IMG/VR virus record: IMGVR_UViG_3300025122_000042
Coordinates: 1-41,717 of that record
Length of the DNA: 41,717 nt
Source of the DNA: a virus
Direction: 5' to 3' (one strand)
The notes beneath the pieces were generated by a model, which saw nothing but the letters and a program-made list of their open reading frames with translations, made no database searches and was not told the DNA's origin. Of this stretch, positions 31,270-38,063 are shown in pieces. Numbering within the stretch: position 1 is the stretch's first letter; each line of letters starts with the position of its first letter. The translations under genes and the position numbers were made by a program.

Positions 31270-31862
31270 AATACTTCATACTCCTCTTCAAACATGTTAA
31301 TACCCTGGTACAACTCAATGTATCCACCACTCTCACTGTCCTCACCACCAATTTCAATCGCCATGACTTCTGGGTAGTCAGTATCAGAGAGGGCAGACCA
31401 TTCTGCTACTCCGCAGAATCGACCCTTCTTATCTTCACCATAAAGGACACCGCCCTTAATCTTAAATTCTACAGCCTCTTCATTATCATAGTCCATACTT
31501 AAGAGTCTTAGGAAGTCACGCTCTGTTAAAGTCTGCTCTTCCTCAAAGTCAAAAAGATATTCTAACCAACCTGAATCATCAAGGTCTTGTCTGTCTCCAC
31601 ACTCAAAACTTTCTGGGGCAGAACATATCCTTACATCGCATAGGTCTTCAACCTCTTTAATTATTAGGGTCTTCTCAGACTTTGTAAAATGAACGCGAGT
31701 CCACCTAACAAGACCATGAGACTGATTAATAGTAAGGACGTTCTCGACCCTTAAATCTTGGCCGAGAACAGCCTTACCTGTTTCAGCTAGAACATCCGCA
31801 ATAGTTTCTCCATCCTTGAAGGTGACAATATCACCCTTCTTTAAGTTGCGAATGTCTTTCAT
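31266..31862 (-). CDS. Hypothetical acidic protein
   Basis: A 198-residue protein, acidic in its second half, with a first domain that looks like a small beta-barrel (KKGDIVTFKDGETI...). No family recognised. It starts inside the RNA ligase gene (32-bp overlap, site AGGAG) and stops in the ATGA start of the PspA-like gene. Confidence 0.65.
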   Translation of the reverse strand: MKDIRNLKKGDIVTFKDGETIADVLAETGKAVLGQDLRVENVLTINQSHGLVRWTRVHFTKSEKTLIIKEVEDLCDVRICSAPESFECGDRQDLDDSGWLEYLFDFEEEQTLTERDFLRLLSMDYDNEEAVEFKIKGGVLYGEDKKGRFCGVAEWSALSDTDYPEVMAIEIGGEDSESGGYIELYQGINMFEEEYEVL

Positions 31863-32943
31863 CCTTCATCTCCTGTTTAATGATTTGCCATATGGATAGT
31901 CTAATGTCCTTCTTGTCTGCAAGAGAGAAAACTAATCCTTTGTATTTATAGTTAATGATACGAGCAGCAAGTTCTTTACGAGGTAAGTGGTTCAAGGATT
32001 CAAAAAGAGAGAAAGATTCTTCCCAAATTTCATGGAACCTATCTAGTAGTCTAGATGCTACCTCTTCACCCCACTGATAGAACTCATCAGGCACATCCTT
32101 TAGGACATCTTTAATATCCACACCATCGCGTAGCCATTCCCAGACTGTGTTTTCACTTAGTCCAGTAACGATACGATGGAGCCTCTTGTACTCTTCGTAC
32201 TTCCACTTGACACGTAGGCCATTGCCAAAGACTAGGACGAAACCTTCTTGTCCATTGTAGTCTTCTTCAGTTAGGTCTTCGAGAGTCTGGATATGGAAGA
32301 ACTCCTTAGCTCGTTCAAACTTTCTTGAGAACATGCGGTACATGTTCCAGTCATCCTTACCTGTTCTCTTGTTAACCACAGCTAGTAAGACTAACTTTTC
32401 TTCACCCTTGTAGTCTACAACGATTTGGTTTTCAGGGTAGATGATTTCCACCATGAGTGTAACCTCATCTAGTAAGCTCTCACCATGAACAGTCTTCCAC
32501 TTGTTGTGGTCAGCCAGACCCATCTCCTCTAGCATTTCAGTAGCACGAACAGCCATTTCTGACTCGAACGAACCCCTAGTAGCAACGCACACCTTGTCAC
32601 CCAATGGGTACAAGACACCCAAGGAACCATCTAGCTTGTCAAAGCATCGAAAGTTACCCTTGAACATGTTCTTAAACTTCATGCCATACAGGTGGTGTAC
32701 CTTGTTTCTCATGCTAGTAAGCTGGTCTAGTGTGAAAAATTTTTCCAGAGGTCGTGAAACAACTGACCACTTTTCATCAACAATTAGCCCACGGCATGTC
32801 ATTGTAGTTCCTGGCTCCCAGTAGAACTCAAACTGAGTCTGCTTAGAGTAGTTTAGAATCCACAAGTCAGCAGTAGGGTGCTTACGCTTTGTAACCCAGC
32901 CGTCTTCAATTGCCTGTTCTATTTTTGTAATGTCTAGTTTCAT
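31831..32943 (-). CDS. T4 Rnl1-like RNA ligase
   Basis: A 370-residue ATP-dependent RNA ligase. The nucleotidyltransferase motif FDKLDGSLG has catalytic Lys 103. TCRGLIVDE precedes it, LMVEIIYPEN gives motif IIIa, EGFVLVFGNG motif IV, and RVKWKYEEYK motif V. The helical C-terminal part resembles the tRNA-binding part of T4 Rnl1. It would rejoin tRNA anticodon breaks together with kinase and phosphatase in the same operon. Its start overlaps the ParB-like gene by 38 bp. Confidence 0.88.
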   Translation of the reverse strand: MKLDITKIEQAIEDGWVTKRKHPTADLWILNYSKQTQFEFYWEPGTTMTCRGLIVDEKWSVVSRPLEKFFTLDQLTSMRNKVHHLYGMKFKNMFKGNFRCFDKLDGSLGVLYPLGDKVCVATRGSFESEMAVRATEMLEEMGLADHNKWKTVHGESLLDEVTLMVEIIYPENQIVVDYKGEEKLVLLAVVNKRTGKDDWNMYRMFSRKFERAKEFFHIQTLEDLTEEDYNGQEGFVLVFGNGLRVKWKYEEYKRLHRIVTGLSENTVWEWLRDGVDIKDVLKDVPDEFYQWGEEVASRLLDRFHEIWEESFSLFESLNHLPRKELAARIINYKYKGLVFSLADKKDIRLSIWQIIKQEMKDERHSQLKEG

Positions 32944-33448
32944 TTGCTAGTTCCTCAACGGAAGAGAACTTCTTTGCTCTCTTATATAAATCTGGTCTTG
33001 TTTCAATTAAATGCTTAGCATGTTGTGGGCTTTGTTCAAAGTAAATGTTTTTGACTCGGTGCTTCCAGGCACTAATGTCTCCGAACCTAGCCTCACTCTT
33101 TACATTAAAGGGGGTGACGTACCCAAAGTAGTAACCGTTTCTCATAAAGACTATGTCTTGATAGTCTTCATAGCTTCTCTCTACTAGGTAGTACTCGTCC
33201 TCATGGAGGAACGTCCTGCCTGCTAGATAAATAGCCACAGCCCTATGGTGTCCATCATGGACGTATACTTCACCATCTGGGAAGCGGACCAGTTCTATTA
33301 GTAAGTCCTCACTTGGCAGTACATCTAAATACTCAGCTAGATGGCCCAAACAAAAGATACCACCCCCAACTACAAACTTAGCCATAGGGATAATGTCTTT
33401 AGGATTTCTTAGTTCGTCTTGAATGATTTTGAGTTGTTGTATTTTCAT
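32906..33448 (-). CDS. ParB/sulfiredoxin-like domain protein
   Basis: A 180-residue protein with a ParB-N-like motif VYVHDGHHRAVAIYLAGR, where ParB/Srx proteins carry the DGxHR nucleotide-binding turn. No helix-turn-helix follows, so DNA partition is unlikely. Some members of this fold are CTPases, nucleases or kinases. It is the first gene after the class 1 promoter at 33470 and starts the RNA-repair operon. The ATG has a GGAGAG site. Confidence 0.6.
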   Translation of the reverse strand: MKIQQLKIIQDELRNPKDIIPMAKFVVGGGIFCLGHLAEYLDVLPSEDLLIELVRFPDGEVYVHDGHHRAVAIYLAGRTFLHEDEYYLVERSYEDYQDIVFMRNGYYFGYVTPFNVKSEARFGDISAWKHRVKNIYFEQSPQHAKHLIETRPDLYKRAKKFSSVEELANETRHYKNRTGN

Positions 33449-33469
33449 ATCGCTCTCCTTGATAGACCT

Positions 33470-33497
33470 ATTATAGACGATAGACGCTCCCTGTCAA
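33470..33497 (-). promoter_or_regulatory. Class 1 sigma-70-type promoter of the RNA-repair operon
   Basis: TTGACA, 16 bp, TATAAT on the minus strand, between the terminator of the previous gene and the ATG at 33448. Confidence 0.88.
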
Positions 33498-33520
33498 GGG
33501 GCAGAAGAAATTTTTGCAGG

Positions 33521-33545
33521 AAAAGAAAGACCCCCAGAGTGGGGG
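33521..33545 (-). terminator. Terminator after DUF5662-like gene
   Basis: On the minus strand CCCCC-ACTCT-GGGGG is followed by TCTTTCTTTT. It overlaps the very end of the gene at 33547. Confidence 0.8.
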
Positions 33546-33546
33546 T

Positions 33547-34032
33547 TTAGAATGAGTTATCTAGGAGCATATCAACCAACCCCTTAATCTCTTTGTAGGC
33601 ACCGCTTTGTAGTGAGAAGTCGAAGCGTTTAGTGGCTTCTTTTTTTATCCATTCCCTTAGGTCTTTACCAAACTCTGAGGAACGCGCGGCCCAGTCACAT
33701 ACCATCTCTGCTCTGTGTAGCCTGTCCATCTGCTTAATACCACCAGCCCATGCCTCTGGGTGATGGCGATTGCCGCTAACGTGCTGTAGGAGCGCTGCCT
33801 TAAACAAGTCGGGGTATTTCTCCCTAGCTTCTTCATTAAGATAGGTCCACTCTATGCCATAGAACTTTGATTGGTCGTGACCGTAGCCCTTAGCTATTAG
33901 CTGATGGCCCAACTCAATCTCTCCATTCTCAATGAGTTTTGCTGACAATAAAATGCAGTTGTTTCTTACGTTGTCAATGTGGCGTAGAAGGTTAGTCCTA
34001 CGCTTACCTACAACATCTTCTTTTTCGTTCAT
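33547..34032 (-). CDS. DUF5662-like protein with HD-type histidines
   Basis: A 161-residue protein with H-x-x-D pattern residues: KGYGHDQSKF, LLQHVSGNRHHPEAW, and RAEMVCDWAARSSEFG. This matches my memory of the phage DUF5662 family, which looks like an HD-type metal phosphohydrolase. Function is not known. It lies alone between two terminators, after the Ser/Tyr/His tRNA group. Start at 34032 has an AGGTT site. Confidence 0.65.
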   Translation of the reverse strand: MNEKEDVVGKRRTNLLRHIDNVRNNCILLSAKLIENGEIELGHQLIAKGYGHDQSKFYGIEWTYLNEEAREKYPDLFKAALLQHVSGNRHHPEAWAGGIKQMDRLHRAEMVCDWAARSSEFGKDLREWIKKEATKRFDFSLQSGAYKEIKGLVDMLLDNSF

Positions 34033-34046
34033 CGTTGAACCTATAC

Positions 34047-34078
34047 AAAAAGAAAAGGGACACCATTACAGCGTCCCT
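34047..34078 (-). terminator. Terminator after the gene at 34103
   Basis: On the minus strand AGGGAC pairs with GTCCCT, loop of 11 nt, followed by TTTCTTTTT. Confidence 0.8.
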
Positions 34079-34102
34079 ATTAAATTAGTAGATGGAATTT
34101 GA

Positions 34103-34351
34103 TTAAACTTCTGGTTCATCCTCTGAAATGTCAATCACTACCTTGAGAGGTAGCTTATCAACCTTACCAATAAGAAAATCATAAATAGAATCCTCACCAG
34201 TTCTTTCTAGTGTGATACCCATGCCGTCTTGAAGGTCAAGGATAAAATCCTCTACCAAACCGGCGACTCTCTCTATCTTTGCGTCAGCACTAGACATAGT
34301 ACTATGAGCATGTCCTTCTAGTCCGTCCAATCTTTTTCTCAATCGACCCAT
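34103..34351 (-). CDS. Hypothetical helical protein
   Basis: An 82-residue protein, helical first half (GRLRKRLDGLEGHAHSTM) and an acidic strand at the end. The ATG at 34351 has a very good AAAGGAG site. The frame continues upstream to 34405 into tRNA-Ser, which is not coding. It ends at a terminator. Function unknown. Confidence 0.6.
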   Translation of the reverse strand: MGRLRKRLDGLEGHAHSTMSSADAKIERVAGLVEDFILDLQDGMGITLERTGEDSIYDFLIGKVDKLPLKVVIDISEDEPEV

Positions 34352-34380
34352 TTTATACTCCTTTATTTCATTAATGTAAG

Positions 34381-34466
34381 CGGAGAAGGAGGGAATTGAA
34401 CCCACAGGCCCTTACGACCACGGTTTAGCAAACCGCTGCACCTCACCAATACTGTGCCGCTTCTCC
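34381..34466 (-). tRNA. tRNA-Ser(GCU)
   Basis: Acceptor GGAGAAG/CTTCTCC, anticodon stem GCGGT/ACCGT with loop TTGCTAA, long variable arm, T loop TTCAATT. Confidence 0.9.
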
Positions 34467-34470
34467 ATAG

Positions 34471-34540
34471 TCCCGACAGTAGGGTTTGAACCTACAATCA
34501 CTCTCCTTACGGGAGCCGCGTTGCATTAGCGCACATCGGG
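34471..34540 (-). tRNA. tRNA, probably Tyr(GUA), with C33 and short variable arm
   Basis: Acceptor CCCGATG/TGTCGGG, T arm GTAGG/CCTAC with TTCAAAC. The anticodon loop reads CCGTAAG between CTC and GAG, giving GUA with C at position 33. A shifted pairing would give UAA (Leu). No long variable arm, unlike usual bacterial tRNA-Tyr. Isotype uncertain. Confidence 0.6.
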
Positions 34541-34543
34541 AAG

Positions 34544-34629
34544 GGTAAATGACGAGACTCGAACTCGCTAGTGCTTACGCACACAAGGGTCACAACCTTG
34601 CTCCGCTCTCCAACTCGGACGCATCTACC
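34544..34629 (-). tRNA. tRNA-His(GUG) with long variable arm
   Basis: An 8-bp acceptor including G-1 opposite C73 (the tRNA-His identity pair): G + GTAGATG with CATTTAC + C. Anticodon stem CAAGG/CCTTG with loop TTGTGAC. The variable arm is 15 nt with a GTGC-GTAA-GCAC hairpin. T arm GCGAG/CTCGT. Confidence 0.85.
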
Positions 34630-34640
34630 ATACCATTACT

Positions 34641-34651
34641 TATTATACACC
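34641..34651 (-). promoter_or_regulatory. Class 2 promoter motif for the His/Tyr/Ser tRNA group
   Basis: The minus strand reads GGTGTATAATA about 13 bp before tRNA-His. Confidence 0.7.
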
Positions 34652-34675
34652 TCTTTTACCAAGAAGTGCTCTTTC

Positions 34676-35374
34676 TTACTTCTCCAGTGTAGGCTTAAGC
34701 CTAAGTCCTAGTCCGCTCTTTCCAAAAATGGAAATTCGTAGCTTGACATATCGCTCCAGAAGATTCCACGTTGCAAGCGAGTCAAACATAAACGCCTTGT
34801 AGAGTTCCTCTCGCACACGTTCAACAGAAATCTTTTTAATGCCCTCAGAGCAACACTGTTGAAACATGCACAATGAAATGTCTGAATCTAGTTGCATATC
34901 CTTAGTAACCGAAAACCTAATAGCCCGTAGGACACGCAGGTAATCTTCATTAAACCTATCAAAGGCAGAACCAACACAACGAATGATTCCTTTCTCCATG
35001 TCCTTACGACCTCCGAAGGGGTCAATGTAGCTACCGTCCTCAGCCTTAGCAATCGCGTTCATTGTAAAGTCACGACGCCCAAGGTCGTCCTCAAGAGAAC
35101 CCATCTCTACGCTCTCAGGGTGACGCCCATCAGAATAAACACCGTCCTTCCTGCAACAAACGAAGTCACAAGCTCCCATACCAGGAACCTTAGCCCGAAT
35201 TGTTAGGAACTCAGGATTCTCAAGGAAGATTTCTCCACCCCGCTTCTGAATCTCTAGCTTCATTGCCGCGTAGGATGGTGCAACTACAGAGTAGTCGATG
35301 TCCTTAGACTTTAGCCCAAGGATTTCGTCTCGCACGCAACCACCTACTTGGTAGAATTTAATTTCTTTATTCAT
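34676..35374 (-). CDS. cca: tRNA nucleotidyltransferase / poly(A) polymerase family (CCA-adding type)
   Basis: A 232-residue protein. VGGCVRDEILGLKSKDIDYSVV has the class II nucleotidyltransferase GGxVRD (about 11-16) and DxD (about 25-27) metal site. RRDFTMNAIA and DPFGGRKDMEKGIIRCVG follow, then EDYLRVLRAIRF of the neck. It is shorter than bacterial enzymes (about 400 residues), lacking much of the C-terminal body. None of the 26 tRNA genes here encodes CCA, so this enzyme fits their maturation. The ATG lies 1 bp after the previous TGA with an AAAGG site. Confidence 0.85.
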   Translation of the reverse strand: MNKEIKFYQVGGCVRDEILGLKSKDIDYSVVAPSYAAMKLEIQKRGGEIFLENPEFLTIRAKVPGMGACDFVCCRKDGVYSDGRHPESVEMGSLEDDLGRRDFTMNAIAKAEDGSYIDPFGGRKDMEKGIIRCVGSAFDRFNEDYLRVLRAIRFSVTKDMQLDSDISLCMFQQCCSEGIKKISVERVREELYKAFMFDSLATWNLLERYVKLRISIFGKSGLGLRLKPTLEK

Positions 35375-35375
35375 C

Positions 35376-35648
35376 TCAATCACCTTTATCGTCTACCCTA
35401 TAAGTTGGAACAAGAATGGTATCAAACCCTCTATTAGAGGGATAGCTGCAACTGCCAAAATACTTAGTATCATCCCATGCCTTAGAATTACCAACCAAGG
35501 TAACTTTCTCACCCTCGTCACAGTCAGGACACAAGGTAAGAGCCATGACACCCAAAGGCATCTCAGGCCAAATCTCTCTTGACCAAACCTGTTTACAACC
35601 TGGGCACTCTGTCTTACAAAGGAGCTTCGTTGGTTCTTGTTCATCCAT
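35376..35648 (-). CDS. Zinc-ribbon hypothetical protein
   Basis: A 90-residue protein with CKTECPGC (residues about 10-17) and LCPDC about 25 residues later, one zinc ribbon, then a strand-rich C-terminus. The true start is ATG 35648 with an AGGA site; the longer frame reads through tRNA-Leu(UAG) and gives the MAELADARG-like translation well known from misannotated tRNAs. It ends at the CCA-type gene start. Confidence 0.65.
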   Translation of the reverse strand: MDEQEPTKLLCKTECPGCKQVWSREIWPEMPLGVMALTLCPDCDEGEKVTLVGNSKAWDDTKYFGSCSYPSNRGFDTILVPTYRVDDKGD

Positions 35649-35666
35649 TAGCTTTATCCTATTTAG

Positions 35667-35750
35667 TGGGCGAGACAGGAATCGAACCTGCACTCCTGTG
35701 AGGGAACGAGGGCCTAAACCTCGCGCGTCTGCCAATTCCGCCACTCACCC
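35667..35750 (-). tRNA. tRNA-Leu(UAG)
   Basis: Acceptor GGGTGAG/CTCGCCC, anticodon stem CGAGG/CCTCG with loop TTTAGGC, long variable arm, T loop TTCGATT. Confidence 0.9.
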
Positions 35751-35765
35751 ATATTTATTCTTCAG

Positions 35766-35839
35766 TAGGGACGGTGGGAATCGAACCCACACTTGACAGT
35801 GCTTAAAACTGTTGTCTCTTCCATTTGGACTACGCCCCC
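35766..35839 (-). tRNA. tRNA with anticodon UAA (Leu codon) and short variable arm
   Basis: Acceptor GGGGGCG/CGTCCCT, D stem GTC/GAC, anticodon stem ACAGT/ACTGT with loop TTTAAGC, variable region of 5 nt, T arm GTGGG/CCCAC with TTCGATT. Usual tRNA-Leu has a long arm. Its first ten bases are the end of a small gene. Confidence 0.8.
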
Positions 35840-35973
35840 TCGCTTGGTAGAAACTCTACCTCTACATCATTACAGTGTGATACTGTATTACACAGCTCAC
35901 ATATACCAAACGACCTAACGACTGCATCATCAGGCCACTCTCTTTCGTTTGCACAATCACTACAAAATAACAT
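35830..35973 (-). CDS. 47-residue zinc-ribbon protein ending in tRNA(UAA)
   Basis: Small gene from ATG 35973 to TAG 35830. The product has MLFCSDC and CELCNTVSHC, a zinc-ribbon pattern. Its ATG overlaps the TAA of the gene upstream (TAATG). Its TAG stop consists of bases 8-10 of the UAA tRNA. Function unknown. Confidence 0.65.
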   Translation of the reverse strand: MLFCSDCANEREWPDDAVVRSFGICELCNTVSHCNDVEVEFLPSEGA

Positions 35974-36320
35974 TATGGTCCAACCCTTACAATGCCAACA
36001 TTGGCACCCTTCTTAATGAATCCCCAGGTTCCACTGACAATACCCTTATTGAGTATACAGTTGTTTACTAGTCCCTCAAAGTCTGTTCTGAACATCCAGT
36101 ACTCCATGTACTTTTGACCAGAGAATACAAACTGAACCGCTGAGCGACCCGTATAAATACGGTCAAAAACAAGAGAATCCTTAAAGGTATACCCCATATC
36201 TAAGTCTTTAATGCCCACACCAGGAGTACTAGCCTGATGACCCGTTGATTCATAAATAGGAATGAATAGTTTTGGGTCATTAGGAGATACTTTTAAAGCG
36301 TACTTGTTTTTATGACTCAT
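35973..36320 (-). CDS. Hypothetical beta-rich protein
   Basis: A 115-residue protein starting MSHKNKYALKVSPNDP, mixed beta with several aromatic residues (KYMEYWMFRTDFEG) and a Gly/Ile-rich end. No family recognised. The ATG at 36320 has a GGAGGT site inside the previous gene's end. TAATG joins it to the small zinc-ribbon gene. Confidence 0.6.
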   Translation of the reverse strand: MSHKNKYALKVSPNDPKLFIPIYESTGHQASTPGVGIKDLDMGYTFKDSLVFDRIYTGRSAVQFVFSGQKYMEYWMFRTDFEGLVNNCILNKGIVSGTWGFIKKGANVGIVRVGP

Positions 36321-36321
36321 C

Positions 36322-36747
36322 CTATCTACCTCCAATAAATAGAGTATCCCAATCCGCTTCCATCTTCTCTCGTCTGTCATACTCTCGTTTGCCGAGACCT
36401 TTATAATTCTTACCTCTAAGACGAAGGCGGCGGCGAATGAATGAAGCCCTTGCGATACGCTTAGTGTTCTTAAAGTAGGGCTCTATCTGCTCTAAAAAGT
36501 CTTGAGCTTTTTGACCCACTAACACCCAATTCTTACGACTACCATCTTTCACACCATTAGTGATGATGCCGCCAAACTCTGACTGTAGGTACTCCATAAC
36601 AGGCCAAACCTTTTCAATGCCAGTGAGCCTTACTTCTAAAACCCTGGGAGTATTCTTACCAACGTAACTCTTACGAAGGAGGATGCTTCCACGTACATCG
36701 AAGACGCCTGCGGCATGTGCTAATCTAATCTGCTTATTACAATTCAT
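36322..36747 (-). CDS. LAGLIDADG-like protein with altered active-site motif
   Basis: A 141-residue protein whose N-terminus RLAHAAGVFDVRGSILLRKS aligns with the LAGLIDADG helix (AGxxDADGS) of homing endonucleases. The catalytic Asp of DADG aligns with Arg (DVRG). RVLEVRLTGIEKVWPVMEYL and the C-terminal basic half fit the family fold. It may be a decayed or re-used homing nuclease without cutting activity. It follows the Arg tRNAs. Start at 36747 has an AAAGGAAA site. Confidence 0.6.
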   Translation of the reverse strand: MNCNKQIRLAHAAGVFDVRGSILLRKSYVGKNTPRVLEVRLTGIEKVWPVMEYLQSEFGGIITNGVKDGSRKNWVLVGQKAQDFLEQIEPYFKNTKRIARASFIRRRLRLRGKNYKGLGKREYDRREKMEADWDTLFIGGR

Positions 36748-36779
36748 AACAATTTCCTTTTAATATTGTCCTAGTTAAG

Positions 36780-36849
36780 TAGCCAGTATTGGAATCGAAC
36801 CAATCAGTCAGGTTTCGTAGACCCGAAGCCACAATCCATTGGACCAGCC
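36780..36849 (-). tRNA. tRNA-Arg(ACG)
   Basis: Acceptor GGCTGGT/ACTGGCT (several G-U), anticodon stem CGGGT/ACCTG with loop CTACGAA, T arm ATTGG/CCAAT with TTCGATT. A34 would need inosine editing by host TadA. Confidence 0.85.
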
Positions 36850-36853
36850 ATAG

Positions 36854-36925
36854 TACCTAACCAGGGAGTCGAACCCCATCCGACACGTTCGAAGCGTGTT
36901 GTGCTATCCCTCACACCCGTCAGGC
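36854..36925 (-). tRNA. tRNA-Arg(UCG)
   Basis: Acceptor GCCTGAC/GTTAGGT, D stem GTG/CAC, anticodon stem ACACG/CGTGT with loop CTTCGAA, T loop TTCGACT. Confidence 0.88.
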
Positions 36926-36994
36926 TTAAATATGCGAGTCACATTAAGTGAGAATCCTCATTCACCCTTTCAGGCAGTCTACTCTCTCGCATAA
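36926..36994 (-). other. Structured spacer with 8-bp closing helix
   Basis: No gene. On the minus strand TATGCGAG pairs with CTCGCATA at the ends of a stretch of about 60 nt, and TCAC-TTAAT-GTGA forms an inner hairpin. No clear anticodon loop. It may be a decayed tRNA or processing element. Confidence 0.35.
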
Positions 36995-37073
36995 AGAGGC
37001 AAGCCAGAGTCGAACTGGATACCATCGGTGTTGCAGACCGACTCCCCGCCACGAGGATTTAGATTCTCACCTC
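36995..37073 (-). tRNA. tRNA-Cys(GCA) with long D region
   Basis: Acceptor GAGGTGA/TTGCCTC, anticodon stem TCGGT/ACCGA with loop CTGCAAC, T loop TTCGACT. Between acceptor and anticodon stem are 25 nt, 6 more than usual, as in the Met-like tRNA at 27901. Confidence 0.75.
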
Positions 37074-37080
37074 ATCCGTA

Positions 37081-37692
37081 CTAATACCATCGACGATAGC
37101 GATAGTGCTGTACTTTGGCTAGGATATAGTCCAAGCCAATATCTTTGTCATACCACCAGGATACTTCAACTGAGATTGTGTCTCTGGTCGTCCACTCTTT
37201 GAACTTACCAGTACCAACCCATTTATATTCCCAGTACTCCCATCCTATTTGATGGCCTCTTACTCTAATAAGACGTTTATTTTCGTCTCTACCCCAGTAG
37301 AAGTGATACTTTGGGCGAGGGTGTCCAACCCCAACTCTTTCTTGTATCTCTCTTCTGTGGTGAATAGGGTCTCCCCTAGTCTCTTCGATGTGATAACGAA
37401 TGTTATTTTTACGAAGGTATTCTTCTACAGCCCATGCTTCCTCCCACTCATCAGCAGAGAACTCTACTCTATGCTTAATGACCTGTACTTCATGGTATTG
37501 TTTCTTACGTCTTTGTTGCCACTTCCAGCTCTTTCGAGGTGGGTTAGAACAAAGGTCATCGTAAGAGTTGGGAAGCCTTCTTGGTGTTCTCTTTCCTCGG
37601 ACATATACCTTATGGTCAACGTCCTGGTTTGCTCTTCGTTCCGCTGTAGTTTTCGGCCTACGGTGATGAAAATCACCATTGCGGTTTTTCAT
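37081..37692 (-). CDS. Hypothetical basic protein
   Basis: A 203-residue protein, very basic at the start (His/Arg/Lys-rich first 75 residues), then beta-rich with many Trp and Tyr (KYHFYWGRDENKRLIRVRGH). No family recognised; RNA or DNA binding is plausible. The ATG has a GGAG site; the stop lies 8 bp before tRNA-Cys. Confidence 0.6.
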   Translation of the reverse strand: MKNRNGDFHHRRPKTTAERRANQDVDHKVYVRGKRTPRRLPNSYDDLCSNPPRKSWKWQQRRKKQYHEVQVIKHRVEFSADEWEEAWAVEEYLRKNNIRYHIEETRGDPIHHRREIQERVGVGHPRPKYHFYWGRDENKRLIRVRGHQIGWEYWEYKWVGTGKFKEWTTRDTISVEVSWWYDKDIGLDYILAKVQHYRYRRWY

Positions 37693-37728
37693 AATGATAC
37701 TCCTTTGAGTTAGACTAGTAATTACCTC

Positions 37729-37986
37729 CTAGTCATCAGAGTACCCTTTCAAAACTGTGTTCATTTTTTTATACCTCTTTTTGTTTTCTATTCGCATACA
37801 AAGACAATCATACACAACGTATGTAAAAGCCATAAGAGCAAAAGCAAGGACAGTAAATGCAAAGATAAGAGTTACTATTTCAGAATAAAGAACTGCCATC
37901 CCTAGTGAGCCAACGCCCCCAAAAATAAGCATTACTGCTCCTATAGCACACTTAATCTTTTCTTTTCTTGTTAGGTCAGGTCTCAT
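37729..37986 (-). CDS. Small two-pass membrane protein
   Basis: An 85-residue protein with two hydrophobic stretches (about 12-32 and 37-58) and a basic C-terminus (RIENKKRYKKMN). No family recognised. It follows the class 1 promoter at 38025 and is probably an early membrane protein. Confidence 0.65.
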   Translation of the reverse strand: MRPDLTRKEKIKCAIGAVMLIFGGVGSLGMAVLYSEIVTLIFAFTVLAFALMAFTYVVYDCLCMRIENKKRYKKMNTVLKGYSDD

Positions 37987-38024
37987 TAGTAAAATCCTTA
38001 AAGGTTCTCATTTCCCATTCTCCT

Positions 38025-38052
38025 ATTATAGAGGAAAATCTCGTCCTGTCAA
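38025..38052 (-). promoter_or_regulatory. Class 1 sigma-70-type promoter
   Basis: TTGACA, 16 bp, TATAAT on the minus strand before the membrane-protein gene. Two AT-rich repeats lie directly upstream. Confidence 0.88.
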
Positions 38053-38063
38053 CCCTGAGAGGT

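Noticed and set aside
35649-35744. N-terminal extension MAELADARG of the gene at 35376
   Set aside because: It is translation of tRNA-Leu(UAG), a common annotation artefact.
36926-36994. Hidden tRNA between Arg(UCG) and Cys tRNAs
   Set aside because: There is an 8-bp closing helix but no T loop of the TTCRA type or convincing anticodon loop.
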